This document shows positions 35,773 to 45,243 of a DNA stretch of 64,000 nucleotides, one piece after another. The position numbers were made by a program, and so were the translations under genes. The notes below the pieces were generated by a model. It saw nothing but the letters and a program-made list of their open reading frames with translations. It did not search any database and had not been told where the DNA came from. The stretch spans positions 1-64,000 of the forward strand of contig JAGHVD010000055.1 in the NCBI GenBank assembly GCA_018064475.1. Reading direction: 5' to 3'. The stretch is from Candidatus Scatonaster coprocaballi (lineage in GTDB: Bacteria; Bacillota; Clostridia; Saccharofermentanales; Saccharofermentanaceae). The first letter of the stretch is position 1. The number at the start of each line of letters is the position of its first letter.

Positions 35773-38574
35773 ATGATTGAGAAGACATCACTTGAGAAGA
35801 ATTCGAGACATCTCGACTTCAGACCACTAATTGCGTTCTTTGTTACGTTGTTTGCTTCGTTCTTGATGTTCGCAAATGTTGGTATTACGCCATTCGGAAC
35901 GAGAAATATCATGACTTCTGACTTGGCCGCACAGTATGGCCCGTATCTAGTCGGACTTCGAAATGCGCTAAAGAGAGGGGAATCCCTTCTTTATTCTCAG
36001 GCACAAGGCATGGGACAGAACACGATGGGTCTTTTTGCCTACTACCTGTCAAGTCCACTGAACCTAATCGTCCTGCTTTTCCCCAAGAATTATCTTCAGG
36101 AAGCGATTTCCATTATGATCTGTGTGAAACTGGCTTTTGCCGGTTCTTTCATGACATGGCTACTCGGAAGAAAGTTCAACACCAAGTCCAAACTGACGAT
36201 CATCTTTGGTCTGATGTATCCGATGTGCTCATTTGTACTGACTTTTATCTTCAACATTATGTGGCTCGACGGTATTGTGATTCTTCCGTTGCTGATCCTG
36301 GCCGTAGATGAGTTTATTGAGAATCGTAGAAAATGGCCGATTTTGACACTGGTACTTTTCCTCCTGTTCGTATCCGGCTACTACATGGCCTATATGGTCG
36401 GAATCTTCTCTTTCCTCTATCTGATCTGCGTGATGGGTTATCAAGGAAGATTCAGTGGCAAAGATTCGAGAGAGAACGGGAAAACGGTGGGCTGGTTTAT
36501 CCTTTCCGCTGTGGTGGCAGCAATGATGAGCGCAGCAATCCTTCTGCCGGCCGGACTTGATACGATTCGAAATGGAGATTATACGAAGAAGACGGCGCTG
36601 ACACTCGATCCGGAGTTTAGTCTGAAGAATCTGGTTGATCAATTTATGGCAAATGGTGTGCCGGATCTGTCGAGTAACTTACCGTATTTCTTCTGTGGAT
36701 TGTCCGCACTATTCCTGTTTCTGCTCTTCTTCTTTAATCCGACGATCACGAAGAAATTGAAGAAAGCGATTGCGGCAGTCTCACTAGCTTTCCTGCTTTC
36801 TTTCCAGATCCCGATTCTAAATCGTGCATGGCATCTTTTCGACGAGCCAAACTGGTTTAATTTCAGATATTCGTACCTGTTCTCCTTTGTGATGATTCTT
36901 GTTGCATTCTATTCATTCCTGAATCTAAAAGGAGCCGGAAAGAAGGATTTCTTACGTGCTTACGGCGTAATCGTTGCGCTATGTGTGATTTCGCAGAGTT
37001 TCGGCGAGATGGCAAAGAAAGGGAATATCTTCTTCGCAACATTACTGTTCCTCACTTTGGAAACTGTCATCCTTTATGGCTTGACGTTGGATCGTTGGCC
37101 AGAACAGATCTCCAACCTTCGGAAATACGGCGCAGGATTCTTGGTGGCGGTTATCTTGGTTGAAGTTGCAATCTTCAATACCCAGCGGTATCTTCCGAAT
37201 GTGATCGGCAAATCGAATGATGCGAATGAGTTCCCGACTATGTTGGATCATATCGATGCACTGGCAGAGAATATCGATCGTTCGACTTGGTCAAGAACCG
37301 AAATCGAGAATTCATGGCATGGATTTATCACGGCCAATACACTTCCGGATTATATTGATACTCGAAGCATCAGTTCCTTTGCTTCCATGGCCAACAAGAA
37401 AACCAATCATTTCATGAAACAGTTCGGATATGAAACGAATTACAATTACTTCTTTGTAAACCACGTCAACACCATTGATCCAGTGGATTCCATGCTGGGA
37501 ATACGCTATATCTTAACCAGTAAAGATACACTACGTGAGTTGAAGTTCGTGGCGAAAGAAGACGATCAATACTATCTCTATGAGAATCCGTATGCATTAC
37601 CTATCGCATATCTGGTAGAATCTGATGCGGGGGCTTTTGACGCATATGCGCTGGAGAAAGACTTGAAGGTCAAGGATTACTTTGCTTTCCAGGAGAACTG
37701 GATCCAGTCGCTTTCTGGACTAAATGCTACGAACATTTACGATACATTCTATGCCGAGTGGACGGTAATCAACGGTGAACGTACAGATCTTCCGCCTATG
37801 GAAGATGCAACCGTAGTCTTTGAGATGGAGAATTCTTTGAATCAGGAACCGTATCCGTATAAGTCTGATGATCTTATCTACTATTACAAGAATAACGACA
37901 AGACTACATTGACGTTGCGGACGGAAATTACCATCACAGATAGTGCGCCACTATATTTCTTGGTGCCATATGCAGCACTTCAGTGTGATGCAGAGATCTA
38001 TGTGGATAATAAGTTGATAGCTGAGCAGGGAAGTTCAGATTATAGTCAGATTCTTGCCCTTGGTTCCTATGATATCGGACAGACGATAACAGTCGATGTA
38101 CGTGTGTCGAATAAGGCCATGGCTTGTTACGAGCCGATCTTCGCATATTGTCACATCGAAGAGATGACGCCTCACTATGAGAAACTCGCATCAACCGTGC
38201 AGGATTTTGTGGTAGAAGATGGTCATGTTACTTTCACCACATCGTCGGATACAGATAAGTTGTTGCTTACGACGATACCGTTCGAAGATGGCTGGGAAGC
38301 ATGGGTGGATGGACAGAAAGTGGAACATATTGCTTATCAGGACGCATTTATCAGTATCCCGCTTTCTTCCGGTACCCATAACATTGAACTTCGTTTCACC
38401 CCACCAGGATTTAAAGTGGGTGTTGTAGCAACTGCAGTTGGTGTCGTACTCTTTGTCGCACTATCAGTCATCGTGACACGTAAGAAAAAGAATTCTATTG
38501 AGACAATTTCAGATGAAGCGGAGACAGCCGCTGAACATACTACGATTACTACATGTAAGGAGGAGAAGTCATGA
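35773..38574 (+). CDS. YfhO-family membrane glycosyltransferase (GT-C fold)
   Basis: 933 residues from the ATG at 35773 (CCGGAGG 6 bases upstream); an upstream in-frame ATG at 35689 precedes the promoter. About a dozen membrane segments fill the first 450 residues, with the extracellular loop SDLAAQYGPYLVGLRNAL that carries the acidic residues typical of GT-C enzymes. A large extracellular part follows, then one last helix (VGVVATAVGVVLFVALSVIV). YfhO proteins transfer sugar from a polyprenyl carrier to lipoteichoic or wall teichoic acid. The acceptor here is not known. The stop overlaps the phosphomutase ATG. Confidence 0.87.
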   Translation: MIEKTSLEKNSRHLDFRPLIAFFVTLFASFLMFANVGITPFGTRNIMTSDLAAQYGPYLVGLRNALKRGESLLYSQAQGMGQNTMGLFAYYLSSPLNLIVLLFPKNYLQEAISIMICVKLAFAGSFMTWLLGRKFNTKSKLTIIFGLMYPMCSFVLTFIFNIMWLDGIVILPLLILAVDEFIENRRKWPILTLVLFLLFVSGYYMAYMVGIFSFLYLICVMGYQGRFSGKDSRENGKTVGWFILSAVVAAMMSAAILLPAGLDTIRNGDYTKKTALTLDPEFSLKNLVDQFMANGVPDLSSNLPYFFCGLSALFLFLLFFFNPTITKKLKKAIAAVSLAFLLSFQIPILNRAWHLFDEPNWFNFRYSYLFSFVMILVAFYSFLNLKGAGKKDFLRAYGVIVALCVISQSFGEMAKKGNIFFATLLFLTLETVILYGLTLDRWPEQISNLRKYGAGFLVAVILVEVAIFNTQRYLPNVIGKSNDANEFPTMLDHIDALAENIDRSTWSRTEIENSWHGFITANTLPDYIDTRSISSFASMANKKTNHFMKQFGYETNYNYFFVNHVNTIDPVDSMLGIRYILTSKDTLRELKFVAKEDDQYYLYENPYALPIAYLVESDAGAFDAYALEKDLKVKDYFAFQENWIQSLSGLNATNIYDTFYAEWTVINGERTDLPPMEDATVVFEMENSLNQEPYPYKSDDLIYYYKNNDKTTLTLRTEITITDSAPLYFLVPYAALQCDAEIYVDNKLIAEQGSSDYSQILALGSYDIGQTITVDVRVSNKAMACYEPIFAYCHIEEMTPHYEKLASTVQDFVVEDGHVTFTTSSDTDKLLLTTIPFEDGWEAWVDGQKVEHIAYQDAFISIPLSSGTHNIELRFTPPGFKVGVVATAVGVVLFVALSVIVTRKKKNSIETISDEAETAAEHTTITTCKEEKS

Positions 38575-40358
38575 ACGTAGCAGAATTGTACAAATTATGG
38601 AGCGAGGATCCTTATTTCGACGAGAAGACCCGTGAGGAGCTTCTTGCAATCAAGGATGATCAGAAGGAAATCGAGGAACGCTTCTTCCGCGATCTTGAGT
38701 TCGGAACGGCAGGGCTTCGTGGAGTGTTAGGTGCTGGAATCAACCGCATGAATATGTATGTGGTGGCACGTGCTTCCACAGGACTAGGTCAATTCATCGT
38801 AAGCGAAGGAGAAGAAGCGATGAAGCGTGGCGTAGTGATCTCATATGACTCCCGCCATTTCTCTCCAGAATTCGCAGAGATTACAGCACGTACACTAACT
38901 TATATGGGTATTCGTGTTTATCTTTCCGACGAACTTCGTCCGGTACCTATGCTGTCATATGCTGTGCGCTGGCACAAAGCTTTTGCCGGTGTCATGATCA
39001 CAGCGAGCCATAACCCATCCAAGTATAACGGATACAAGGTTTATGGCGAGGATGGTGGACAGGTTCCACCGGAGGCTGCTTCCAAGATCCTGAGTTTTAT
39101 CGAGGGCATCGAAGATATCCGTACAGTCAAGTCCGATTCACTGGAAGAGGCGAAACAGAAGGGACTTCTGACTTACTGGGGTGAAGAGGTGGATGAAGCA
39201 TACACGGACATGCTGGAGAAACTCGTGATCGACCGAGAGGCCATCGAGGCTCAGAAAGATATGTCGATCGTCTATACACCACTTCATGGTTCCGGTAACA
39301 AACCGGTGCGCCGTATTCTGGCACGTCTGGGCTTGAAGAATGTACATGTTGTACCGGAACAGGAACTGCCTGACGGTTCTTTTCCAACGGTAGAAGTTCC
39401 GAACCCGGAGAATCCGGCGGCGCTGTCTATGGCCATCGAACTTGCGAAGAAGGAAGACGCCGATCTGGTCATTGGAACAGATCCGGACAGCGATCGTATC
39501 GGTATTGCGGTTCGTACCCTCGTAGACGGCAAAGAATCTTATGTGCCTTTCACAGGCAATCAGGTCGGCTTGATGCTCCTGGATTATATTCTGGATTCGA
39601 AGAAAACAGCCGGTACACTGCAGGATGGTTCTTTCGCCGTGACGACGATTGTATCCAGCAAGTTAGCTGGCGCAATCTGTAAGTACTATGGTGTGGAACT
39701 TCAGGAAGTTCTGACCGGTTTCAAGTTTATCGGTGAACGCATCAAGTTGGATGACGAATTTGGTAACAAGCATTTCCAATTCGGCTTTGAAGAGAGTTAT
39801 GGTTATCTTTCCGGTGTAGATGTTCGTGATAAGGATGCAGTCGTTGCGGCGATGCTGATTGCCGGTATGTTGGCGCAGTCCCGACAGCGCGGCCAGTCTT
39901 TGGTTGACCGTCTCAACAACATTTACGCGCGCTTCGGATATGGATTCGAAGAAGCAGTCGCGGTAACATTGGAAGGCAAAGAAGGAATCGAGAAGATCGC
40001 AGGTTCCATGAAGTCTTTGCGTGCAGATCTCGAGGCATGTCAGAATCTTGAACAGGCACAGAAATTACTTAACGGTGCACCGGTGAAAGCAGTTCGTGAC
40101 TATCAGACATCGAAGCGTTATGTCTTTACAGAGCAGGGCATCGAAGTGGAAACCATTAATCTTCCGGTTTCTAATGTGCTGCTTTACGAACTCGGCGGCG
40201 ATAAGGACTTAGACTGGGCATGCGCAAGACCTTCCGGTACAGAACCGAAGCTGAAGATCTACTTTGGCATCTATGCCAATACGGAAGCGGCTTCTCGTGA
40301 GAGACTTGCCAAGACCAAGGAGATTGTCTCTTCGGCGGTCAAAGCAAAACTGAACTGA
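38571..40358 (+). CDS. alpha-D-phosphohexomutase (phosphoglucomutase/phosphomannomutase)
   Basis: 595 residues of the PgcA/PGM2 subgroup. FGTAGLRGVLGAGINRMN, the phosphoserine loop ITASHNPSKYNGYK (Ser146), the metal loop GTDPDSDRIG, the sugar-specificity loop GFEESYGYLSG and the phosphate site RPSGTEPKLKIY are all present. It interconverts sugar 1- and 6-phosphates and so supplies nucleotide-sugar precursors. It overlaps the yfhO stop (ATGA) and so is coupled to surface glycosylation. Glucose is the likeliest substrate. Confidence 0.93.
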   Translation: MNVAELYKLWSEDPYFDEKTREELLAIKDDQKEIEERFFRDLEFGTAGLRGVLGAGINRMNMYVVARASTGLGQFIVSEGEEAMKRGVVISYDSRHFSPEFAEITARTLTYMGIRVYLSDELRPVPMLSYAVRWHKAFAGVMITASHNPSKYNGYKVYGEDGGQVPPEAASKILSFIEGIEDIRTVKSDSLEEAKQKGLLTYWGEEVDEAYTDMLEKLVIDREAIEAQKDMSIVYTPLHGSGNKPVRRILARLGLKNVHVVPEQELPDGSFPTVEVPNPENPAALSMAIELAKKEDADLVIGTDPDSDRIGIAVRTLVDGKESYVPFTGNQVGLMLLDYILDSKKTAGTLQDGSFAVTTIVSSKLAGAICKYYGVELQEVLTGFKFIGERIKLDDEFGNKHFQFGFEESYGYLSGVDVRDKDAVVAAMLIAGMLAQSRQRGQSLVDRLNNIYARFGYGFEEAVAVTLEGKEGIEKIAGSMKSLRADLEACQNLEQAQKLLNGAPVKAVRDYQTSKRYVFTEQGIEVETINLPVSNVLLYELGGDKDLDWACARPSGTEPKLKIYFGIYANTEAASRERLAKTKEIVSSAVKAKLN

Positions 40359-40415
40359 GAACGAAAACAGCGATACGCGTAGACGATGAGTCGACGTGTG
40401 AATCGAATAGAAAGA

Positions 40416-41210
40416 TTACAACAGATGACGGATCGCCCAAGCGACTCCGTCATCTTTGCATGTACGGGTAATGAGTTGGGCGTGAGATTTGACGGTTTCC
40501 GATGCATTCCCCATAGCGATACCGACCGCGCCACAGGAAAACATGCTGATATCATTCTCACTGTCACCGAAACAATAGACTTGATCGATGGGCACCTGAA
40601 GATGATGGGCGAGGGCAATTACTGCATTGCCCTTTGTCGAGCCGCTGGCCATGATGTCGATGACATGGGGCATAGAAGAGGTGATCTCCAGTTCAGGAAC
40701 TTGACGAAGCTTGAAGGTCAGCTCCGCTGTTGGCTCATAGACCAGAAGTTTAGTTATGCGTGTGGAAAGCGAGCCGAGATCTTCTTCCAGAAGCGGTAAC
40801 ATCGGTGCACGTAGAGCCGGACGCACGGAATCATTGTAGTTTCGAAAAAATGCGAGGTGGGAGCTTGACGGCTGGAAGTAGATACCGATATCCGAGTACG
40901 CAACGAAGTCAAACCCTTCTTGCAGGAGAAGAGCAATCAGATTGTGACTCAGATTCGGCTCCAAGCAACATTCGTAGACGGACCGCTCGTGCTGATAGTC
41001 ATAGACCTGTGCACCATTACTGGTAATAATTGGAAGACAAAGGCCCAGTTCCTCGACAAATTTCCGAACTACGTGGAAAGATCGGCCGGTCGCAATGGAG
41101 AAACCGGTTTCGTTTCCGAGTTCTCTCAACGCTTTCGAAGTCTCAAATGAGATGCATCCGCCGGCTGGAAGCAGTGTATTGTCGATATCACAGACGATTA
41201 GACGTTCCAA
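40416..41210 (-). CDS. HAD-superfamily Cof-type phosphatase
   Basis: 264 residues. Motif I VCDIDNTLLP (nucleophile Asp8 and acid/base Asp10), motif II IATGRS, motif III Lys in GSTKGNAVIAL, motif IV FGDSENDISMF with the C2b cap between. Cof enzymes hydrolyse sugar phosphates, pyridoxal phosphate or nucleotides; substrate unknown. The start is a TTG at 41210 with GGGAG 7 bases upstream; the conserved DIDNT follows within 8 residues, so no later start is possible. Its last codons overlap the terminator of the opposite phosphomutase gene. Confidence 0.88.
   Translation of the reverse strand: MERLIVCDIDNTLLPAGGCISFETSKALRELGNETGFSIATGRSFHVVRKFVEELGLCLPIITSNGAQVYDYQHERSVYECCLEPNLSHNLIALLLQEGFDFVAYSDIGIYFQPSSSHLAFFRNYNDSVRPALRAPMLPLLEEDLGSLSTRITKLLVYEPTAELTFKLRQVPELEITSSMPHVIDIMASGSTKGNAVIALAHHLQVPIDQVYCFGDSENDISMFSCGAVGIAMGNASETVKSHAQLITRTCKDDGVAWAIRHLL
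40424..40457 (+). terminator. phosphomutase terminator inside the 3' end of the HAD gene
   Basis: GATGACGGA-TCGC-CCAA-GCGA-(C)-TCCGTCATC, a 13-bp stem with a single-base bulge, followed by TTT. These bases also encode the last residues of the HAD protein on the minus strand. Confidence 0.7.
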
Positions 41211-41296
41211 GGTTTCTCTCCCGAATCTCTCTAGAAGTGCGCAAACGAACAGCCTTTCGGAACAAAGAAGAGCAATTTGTATGCGTGTGTACGCTC

Positions 41297-41326
41297 ATAG
41301 TACCATGATTTTAAACTTTCTCACAA
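41297..41326 (-). promoter_or_regulatory. candidate HAD gene promoter
   Basis: Minus strand TTGTGA (41321-41326), 18 bases, TACTAT (41297-41302), about 80 bases before the TTG start. The rest of the 274-base gap to the vanW gene holds the vanW promoter and no other recognisable element. Confidence 0.45.
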
Positions 41327-41415
41327 CTGGGAAATCCAGAAGTCAAATCTGATACTCAACAAAAAAAGGAGCAAAACGGGATGGATTTTGTACGGAAAAA
41401 TGAACGCATTTTATC

Positions 41416-41444
41416 TTGAAAGCGTAGACGTCATATAGTAATCT
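41416..41444 (+). promoter_or_regulatory. promoter of the VanW-domain gene
   Basis: TTGAAA (41416-41421), 17-base spacer, TAATCT (41439-41444); the start codon is about 40 bases downstream. Confidence 0.6.
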
Positions 41445-41484
41445 TTATTAGGTATAAGAATAAATAGGTCGAGGTGTCCTTGGT

Positions 41485-43248
41485 ATGAAGAAAAACGCAG
41501 CAAAGAGGAAGCAGCTACAGGTCAGAAAACGTGTCATCATTGGAATTTCTAGCGCACTTGCTGTATGTCTGGTTGGTGGTGTACTGTACGCAACAGTCAT
41601 CCGTAAATGGCTCGATGCCAGAAACGATATTGTCGTAATCGATGCAAACGGTAGCGAGATATCTTTCGAACCCGAAGAACTTCAGGCACAACTCGATGTC
41701 AATACATTCTATCAAGGTATCACCATTGATGGTCAGGATGTATCCGGCAAGACGCTGGAAGAAGTCAAGGCAATGTTCCAGGAGAAGGCCAATGTTCAGA
41801 TCAGTGATGTCTTGGATGTGAAATTCCAAGTTGAGAATGAACTGGTTCCGCTCAATGCAACAGGCATGACGGTGTCTTGTGATATCAACGAAGTCATTGA
41901 CAAGGCTTATGCATATGGCCGTTCTAGCACACTCGAGGGAGATGACGCCCTGAAGGATCGTTATAACACGATCACTGCACTTCAGACTCAACCAATCAAT
42001 TTCGCATCCACTTATACTTTCGGTACAGAGGGTTGTGATGCTGTAATTCACAATTTGTTGGATCCATATCAGAAAGAAGTCATAGAAGCGAAGGCTACCG
42101 GATTCGATACGGAGAAACTGGAATTCATCATTTCTGAATCTCAGCCGGGCCGTACAGTGGATGTTCAGAAAGCCATTGCTGACTTCAAGGCAGCTGTAGA
42201 TCGTGCAGAGTATCAGGTTGTTATCCCGGTTGATTGCACAACGGTTGAACCAACTACTTCTGCAGAATATTTGAAGAATTACCTCGGACTTGTTTCTTCT
42301 ACAGCTTCTGATACGAACAGTAACTCTAATCGAAATACAAACATTCGACTGATCTGTGAAGCCATTGATGGTCTTGTTTTGCAGCCTGGTGAAGTATTCA
42401 ACTTCAATGATTTTATCGGTGAACGTACACCAGAGAAGGGATATATGGAAGCAAACGGTATCGTTGGCGGGGTCTATGTTCCAGAGTACGGCGGAGGTAT
42501 CTGCCAGGCCAATACCATGCTCTACCACAGTGTAACAAAGGCTGATCTCCAGGTAGATGAACGTCATCCGCACACATACGCAAGTTCCTATGTTGACAGA
42601 GGAACTGATGCAACCGTTACTTGGACCAGCCCGAACTTCCAGTTCACCAATAGTTCTGAATACCCAATCGCTATACATGCAACATATGCTGATCAAGTGG
42701 TTATGGTAGCGATCTACGGTCGCCCGATTGAGAACAATCTTCACATCAAGCTGATCGGTGAGACAGTGAAGACTACACCTACAACGGGCACAGTTTATGT
42801 TGCAGATTCGTCTTTGCCGATCGGCACTAGAAAGGGTACCAAAGAAGCACATAACGGCTACGAGTGTGTGTCCTATAAGGTCTGGTACGACGAGGATGGC
42901 AATGAGGTAAAGCGTGAAGAGTATTTCTCAAGCTCTTACCCGATGACCAATGAGGAGATTCATGTGGGCACGATGGGCCCAGATGGAAAGACATATCCGA
43001 TGGATCCTGCAACGGGTGCGGTCGCAGGACCGACGCCGGTACCAACACCGACACCGGAACCTGGAGAGCCAACAGATAACCCGCCGGAGAATCAAGGGGA
43101 TCCGACGCCGACACCAACACCTGAAGATCCTACGAATAATCCACCTGAGAATCCACCTGAGAATCCACCTGAGAATCCACCGGATCCAACACCGACACCA
43201 GTACCTGAAGATCCAAACGGTGGCGAAGGTGGCGGCGAACCAGCCTAA
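41485..43248 (+). CDS. VanW-domain cell-surface protein with Pro-rich tail
   Basis: 587 residues. An N-terminal signal anchor (about 17-36, VIIGISSALAVCLVGGVLYA) precedes an extracytoplasmic region; the VanW domain spans about 285-420 (NIRLICEAIDGLVLQPGEVF, GGGICQANTMLYHSV, HPHTYASSYVDRGTDATV). A Pro/Thr/Glu/Asn-rich tail follows. VanW occurs in vancomycin-resistance clusters and in many Gram-positive surface proteins; its biochemical role is unknown, and nothing here points to resistance. GAGGTG precedes the ATG; a strong terminator follows. Confidence 0.85.
   Translation: MKKNAAKRKQLQVRKRVIIGISSALAVCLVGGVLYATVIRKWLDARNDIVVIDANGSEISFEPEELQAQLDVNTFYQGITIDGQDVSGKTLEEVKAMFQEKANVQISDVLDVKFQVENELVPLNATGMTVSCDINEVIDKAYAYGRSSTLEGDDALKDRYNTITALQTQPINFASTYTFGTEGCDAVIHNLLDPYQKEVIEAKATGFDTEKLEFIISESQPGRTVDVQKAIADFKAAVDRAEYQVVIPVDCTTVEPTTSAEYLKNYLGLVSSTASDTNSNSNRNTNIRLICEAIDGLVLQPGEVFNFNDFIGERTPEKGYMEANGIVGGVYVPEYGGGICQANTMLYHSVTKADLQVDERHPHTYASSYVDRGTDATVTWTSPNFQFTNSSEYPIAIHATYADQVVMVAIYGRPIENNLHIKLIGETVKTTPTTGTVYVADSSLPIGTRKGTKEAHNGYECVSYKVWYDEDGNEVKREEYFSSSYPMTNEEIHVGTMGPDGKTYPMDPATGAVAGPTPVPTPTPEPGEPTDNPPENQGDPTPTPTPEDPTNNPPENPPENPPENPPDPTPTPVPEDPNGGEGGGEPA
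43141..43181 (+). repeat. 12-bp tandem repeat in the VanW tail
   Basis: CCACCTGAGAAT occurs three times in tandem with a partial fourth copy and encodes PPEN units. Slippage could change the tail length between strains. Confidence 0.85.
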
Positions 43249-43304
43249 TGCCGTTGCACGTTGGCAACATCAAGGCGCCTCGCAAACCGAATAACGTTAA
43301 TCAG

Positions 43305-43341
43305 GGGCACAAGTCTTAACAATCGGAGTTGTGCCCTTTTT
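43305..43341 (+). terminator. strong terminator directly upstream of gpmI
   Basis: GGGCACAA / TTGTGCCC (8-bp perfect stem) followed by TTTTT. The T-run ends only about 19 bases before the gpmI ATG, next to its ribosome binding site, leaving no room for a promoter after it. Confidence 0.85.
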
Positions 43342-43359
43342 ATAGAAGGAGAGAACACT

Positions 43360-44988
43360 ATGAGCACATCTTACAAAGGCCCAGTCGTCCTGATCATCAT
43401 GGATGGCGTAGGTATCAAGGAAATCGAGACCGGTAATGCGGTTACCAATGCAAAGAAGCCAATCTTGGACAACTGCATGAAGAAGTATCCGATGCAGAAG
43501 TTGAAGGCACACGGTACAGCTGTAGGTCTTCCGTCTGACGGCGATATGGGTAACTCTGAGGTAGGACACAATGCAATTGGTGCAGGACAGGTTTATAGCC
43601 AAGGTGCAAAACTCGTTTCTGAATCTCTGGCAAGCAAGTCTATGTATCAGAGCGAAGTATGGCAGTCTCTTGTAGCAGATGCAAAGAAGGGTGGAACACT
43701 TCACTTTGTTGGACTTCTGTCTGATGGTAATGTTCACTCTCACATTGATCATCTCTTGGCTATGCTGGATGAGGCGAAAGAAGAGGGCGTTGCAAAGGCT
43801 CGCATCCACATCCTGTTGGATGGCCGTGATGTAGGTGAGACTTCTGCACTGCAGTATGTTGATCAGTTGGAAGCCAAGCTTGCTGAACTTTCCGATGATG
43901 CACATGACTATCGTATTGCTTCCGGTGGTGGACGTATGAACATCACAATGGACCGTTACGGTGCAAACTGGGGCATGGTTGAAGCTGGCTGGAAGACTCA
44001 CGTTCTGGGTGAGGGTAGACAGTTCGCAACAGCTACTGAAGCAATTGAGACATTTAGAAAAGAAATCCCGAATGTAATTGACCAGGATCTCCCGGCATTC
44101 GTTATTGCTGAGAATGGCGCACCGGTTGGAACGATCGAAGATGGTGACAGCGTTATCCTCTTTAACTTCCGTGGTGACCGTGCACAGGAACTGACCATTG
44201 CATTTGAGAGCGGCGCAGAGTTCGACAAGTTCGATCGTGTTCGCGTACCACAGGTCAATTACGCAGGTATGCTCGAGTATGATGGCGACCTTCATATCCC
44301 GAAGAAGTTCCTTGTTTCTCCGCCGGTAATCCGTAACACACTGGGTGAGCTTCTGGCGAATAAGGGTATTGCACAGCTTGCAATCTCTGAGACACAGAAA
44401 TACGGTCACGTGACATACTTCTTCAATGGTAACCGTTCCAGCAAGTTCAACGACGAACTCGAAGAGTATATCGAGATCCCGTCCGATATCGTTCCTTTCG
44501 AACAGCGTCCATGGATGAAGTCCGCTGAGATCACAGACAAGATGATCGAACTCATCAACGAGAACAAGTATCCATTCATGCGTGTGAACTTCCCGAATGG
44601 TGACATGGTTGGTCACACAGGTGTATTTGAGTCCGCAGTGATTGGCGTAGAGTCTGTCGACATCGCGCTCAAGAGAATTCTTCCGGCAATCGATGCAGTA
44701 GGTGGTATGGCCATCATCACCGCTGACCATGGTAATGCTGAAGAGATGTTCGAACTGGCTAAGGACGGCACACCGAAGGCAGACAAAGACGGTCGTATCA
44801 AGGCAAAGACCAGTCATACACTTAACAAGGTTCCTTGCATCTTCTACGATAACACCGAGAACAAGGACAAGTACGAAGTGGTTGATTCTGACAACTACGG
44901 TCTGGCAAATATCGCAGCAACCATCGCAGATCTCCTTGGTGTAGAGAAGCCGGATTGCTGGGAGTCTTCCATGATCAAGATGAAGTAA
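43360..44988 (+). CDS. gpmI: 2,3-bisphosphoglycerate-independent phosphoglycerate mutase
   Basis: Manganese-dependent iPGM of the alkaline phosphatase superfamily, interconverting 3- and 2-phosphoglycerate in glycolysis. 542 residues from the ATG at 43360 (GAAGGAG upstream), about 30 more than usual. Catalytic Ser66 lies in GDMGNSEVGHNAIGAG; metal residues in LIIMDGVG near the start and ITADHGNAEEM with SHTLNKVPC near the end; DGRDVGETS is the substrate lid. Codon bias like the ribosomal genes. The frame upstream of the ATG crosses the terminator and is not coding. Confidence 0.95.
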   Translation: MSTSYKGPVVLIIMDGVGIKEIETGNAVTNAKKPILDNCMKKYPMQKLKAHGTAVGLPSDGDMGNSEVGHNAIGAGQVYSQGAKLVSESLASKSMYQSEVWQSLVADAKKGGTLHFVGLLSDGNVHSHIDHLLAMLDEAKEEGVAKARIHILLDGRDVGETSALQYVDQLEAKLAELSDDAHDYRIASGGGRMNITMDRYGANWGMVEAGWKTHVLGEGRQFATATEAIETFRKEIPNVIDQDLPAFVIAENGAPVGTIEDGDSVILFNFRGDRAQELTIAFESGAEFDKFDRVRVPQVNYAGMLEYDGDLHIPKKFLVSPPVIRNTLGELLANKGIAQLAISETQKYGHVTYFFNGNRSSKFNDELEEYIEIPSDIVPFEQRPWMKSAEITDKMIELINENKYPFMRVNFPNGDMVGHTGVFESAVIGVESVDIALKRILPAIDAVGGMAIITADHGNAEEMFELAKDGTPKADKDGRIKAKTSHTLNKVPCIFYDNTENKDKYEVVDSDNYGLANIAATIADLLGVEKPDCWESSMIKMK

Positions 44989-45020
44989 TTCTTCCAATCC
45001 TTATATTGCGAAATCAATGG

Positions 45021-45060
45021 AACGGCCGCTGCTCACGATTATTCACGAGCGGTGGCTGTT
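45021..45060 (+). terminator. gpmI terminator
   Basis: A 14-bp stem with three G-U pairs (AACGGCCGCTGCTC / GAGCGGTGGCTGTT), followed by TCTGATTATTG. Stable stem, weak T-run. Confidence 0.6.
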
Positions 45061-45158
45061 TCTGATTATTGTAAATTACTTGTGATTTTGAACAACAAAA
45101 CAAATCGATATGCATTGTACTTTTATGTTTTGCAGAGAGCACAATGTATGCCGAACTG

Positions 45159-45167
45159 TGGTATAAT
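45159..45167 (+). promoter_or_regulatory. extended -10 promoter of the lipoprotein gene
   Basis: TGGTATAAT, consensus -10 with TGn; no good -35. The start codon lies about 75 bases downstream. Confidence 0.6.
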
Positions 45168-45243
45168 CTCTTCGGTTAAGCAGAACGAAACGTTTTGTAT
45201 GACACGAATTTAGATAAGTAAGAAGATTAAAAGGAGAATGATT

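Noticed and set aside
41381-41419. 12-codon frame with AAGGAG upstream, before the VanW gene, as a leader peptide
   Set aside because: It ends in the -35 region of the predicted vanW promoter, so it would not be on that transcript; no repeated regulatory codons.
43141-43181. CRISPR-like repeat
   Set aside because: The 12-bp units are directly tandem with no spacers and encode PPEN in frame.
41485-43248. Vancomycin resistance determinant
   Set aside because: VanW domains are widespread in Gram-positive surface proteins and no vanHAX-type genes are in the window.
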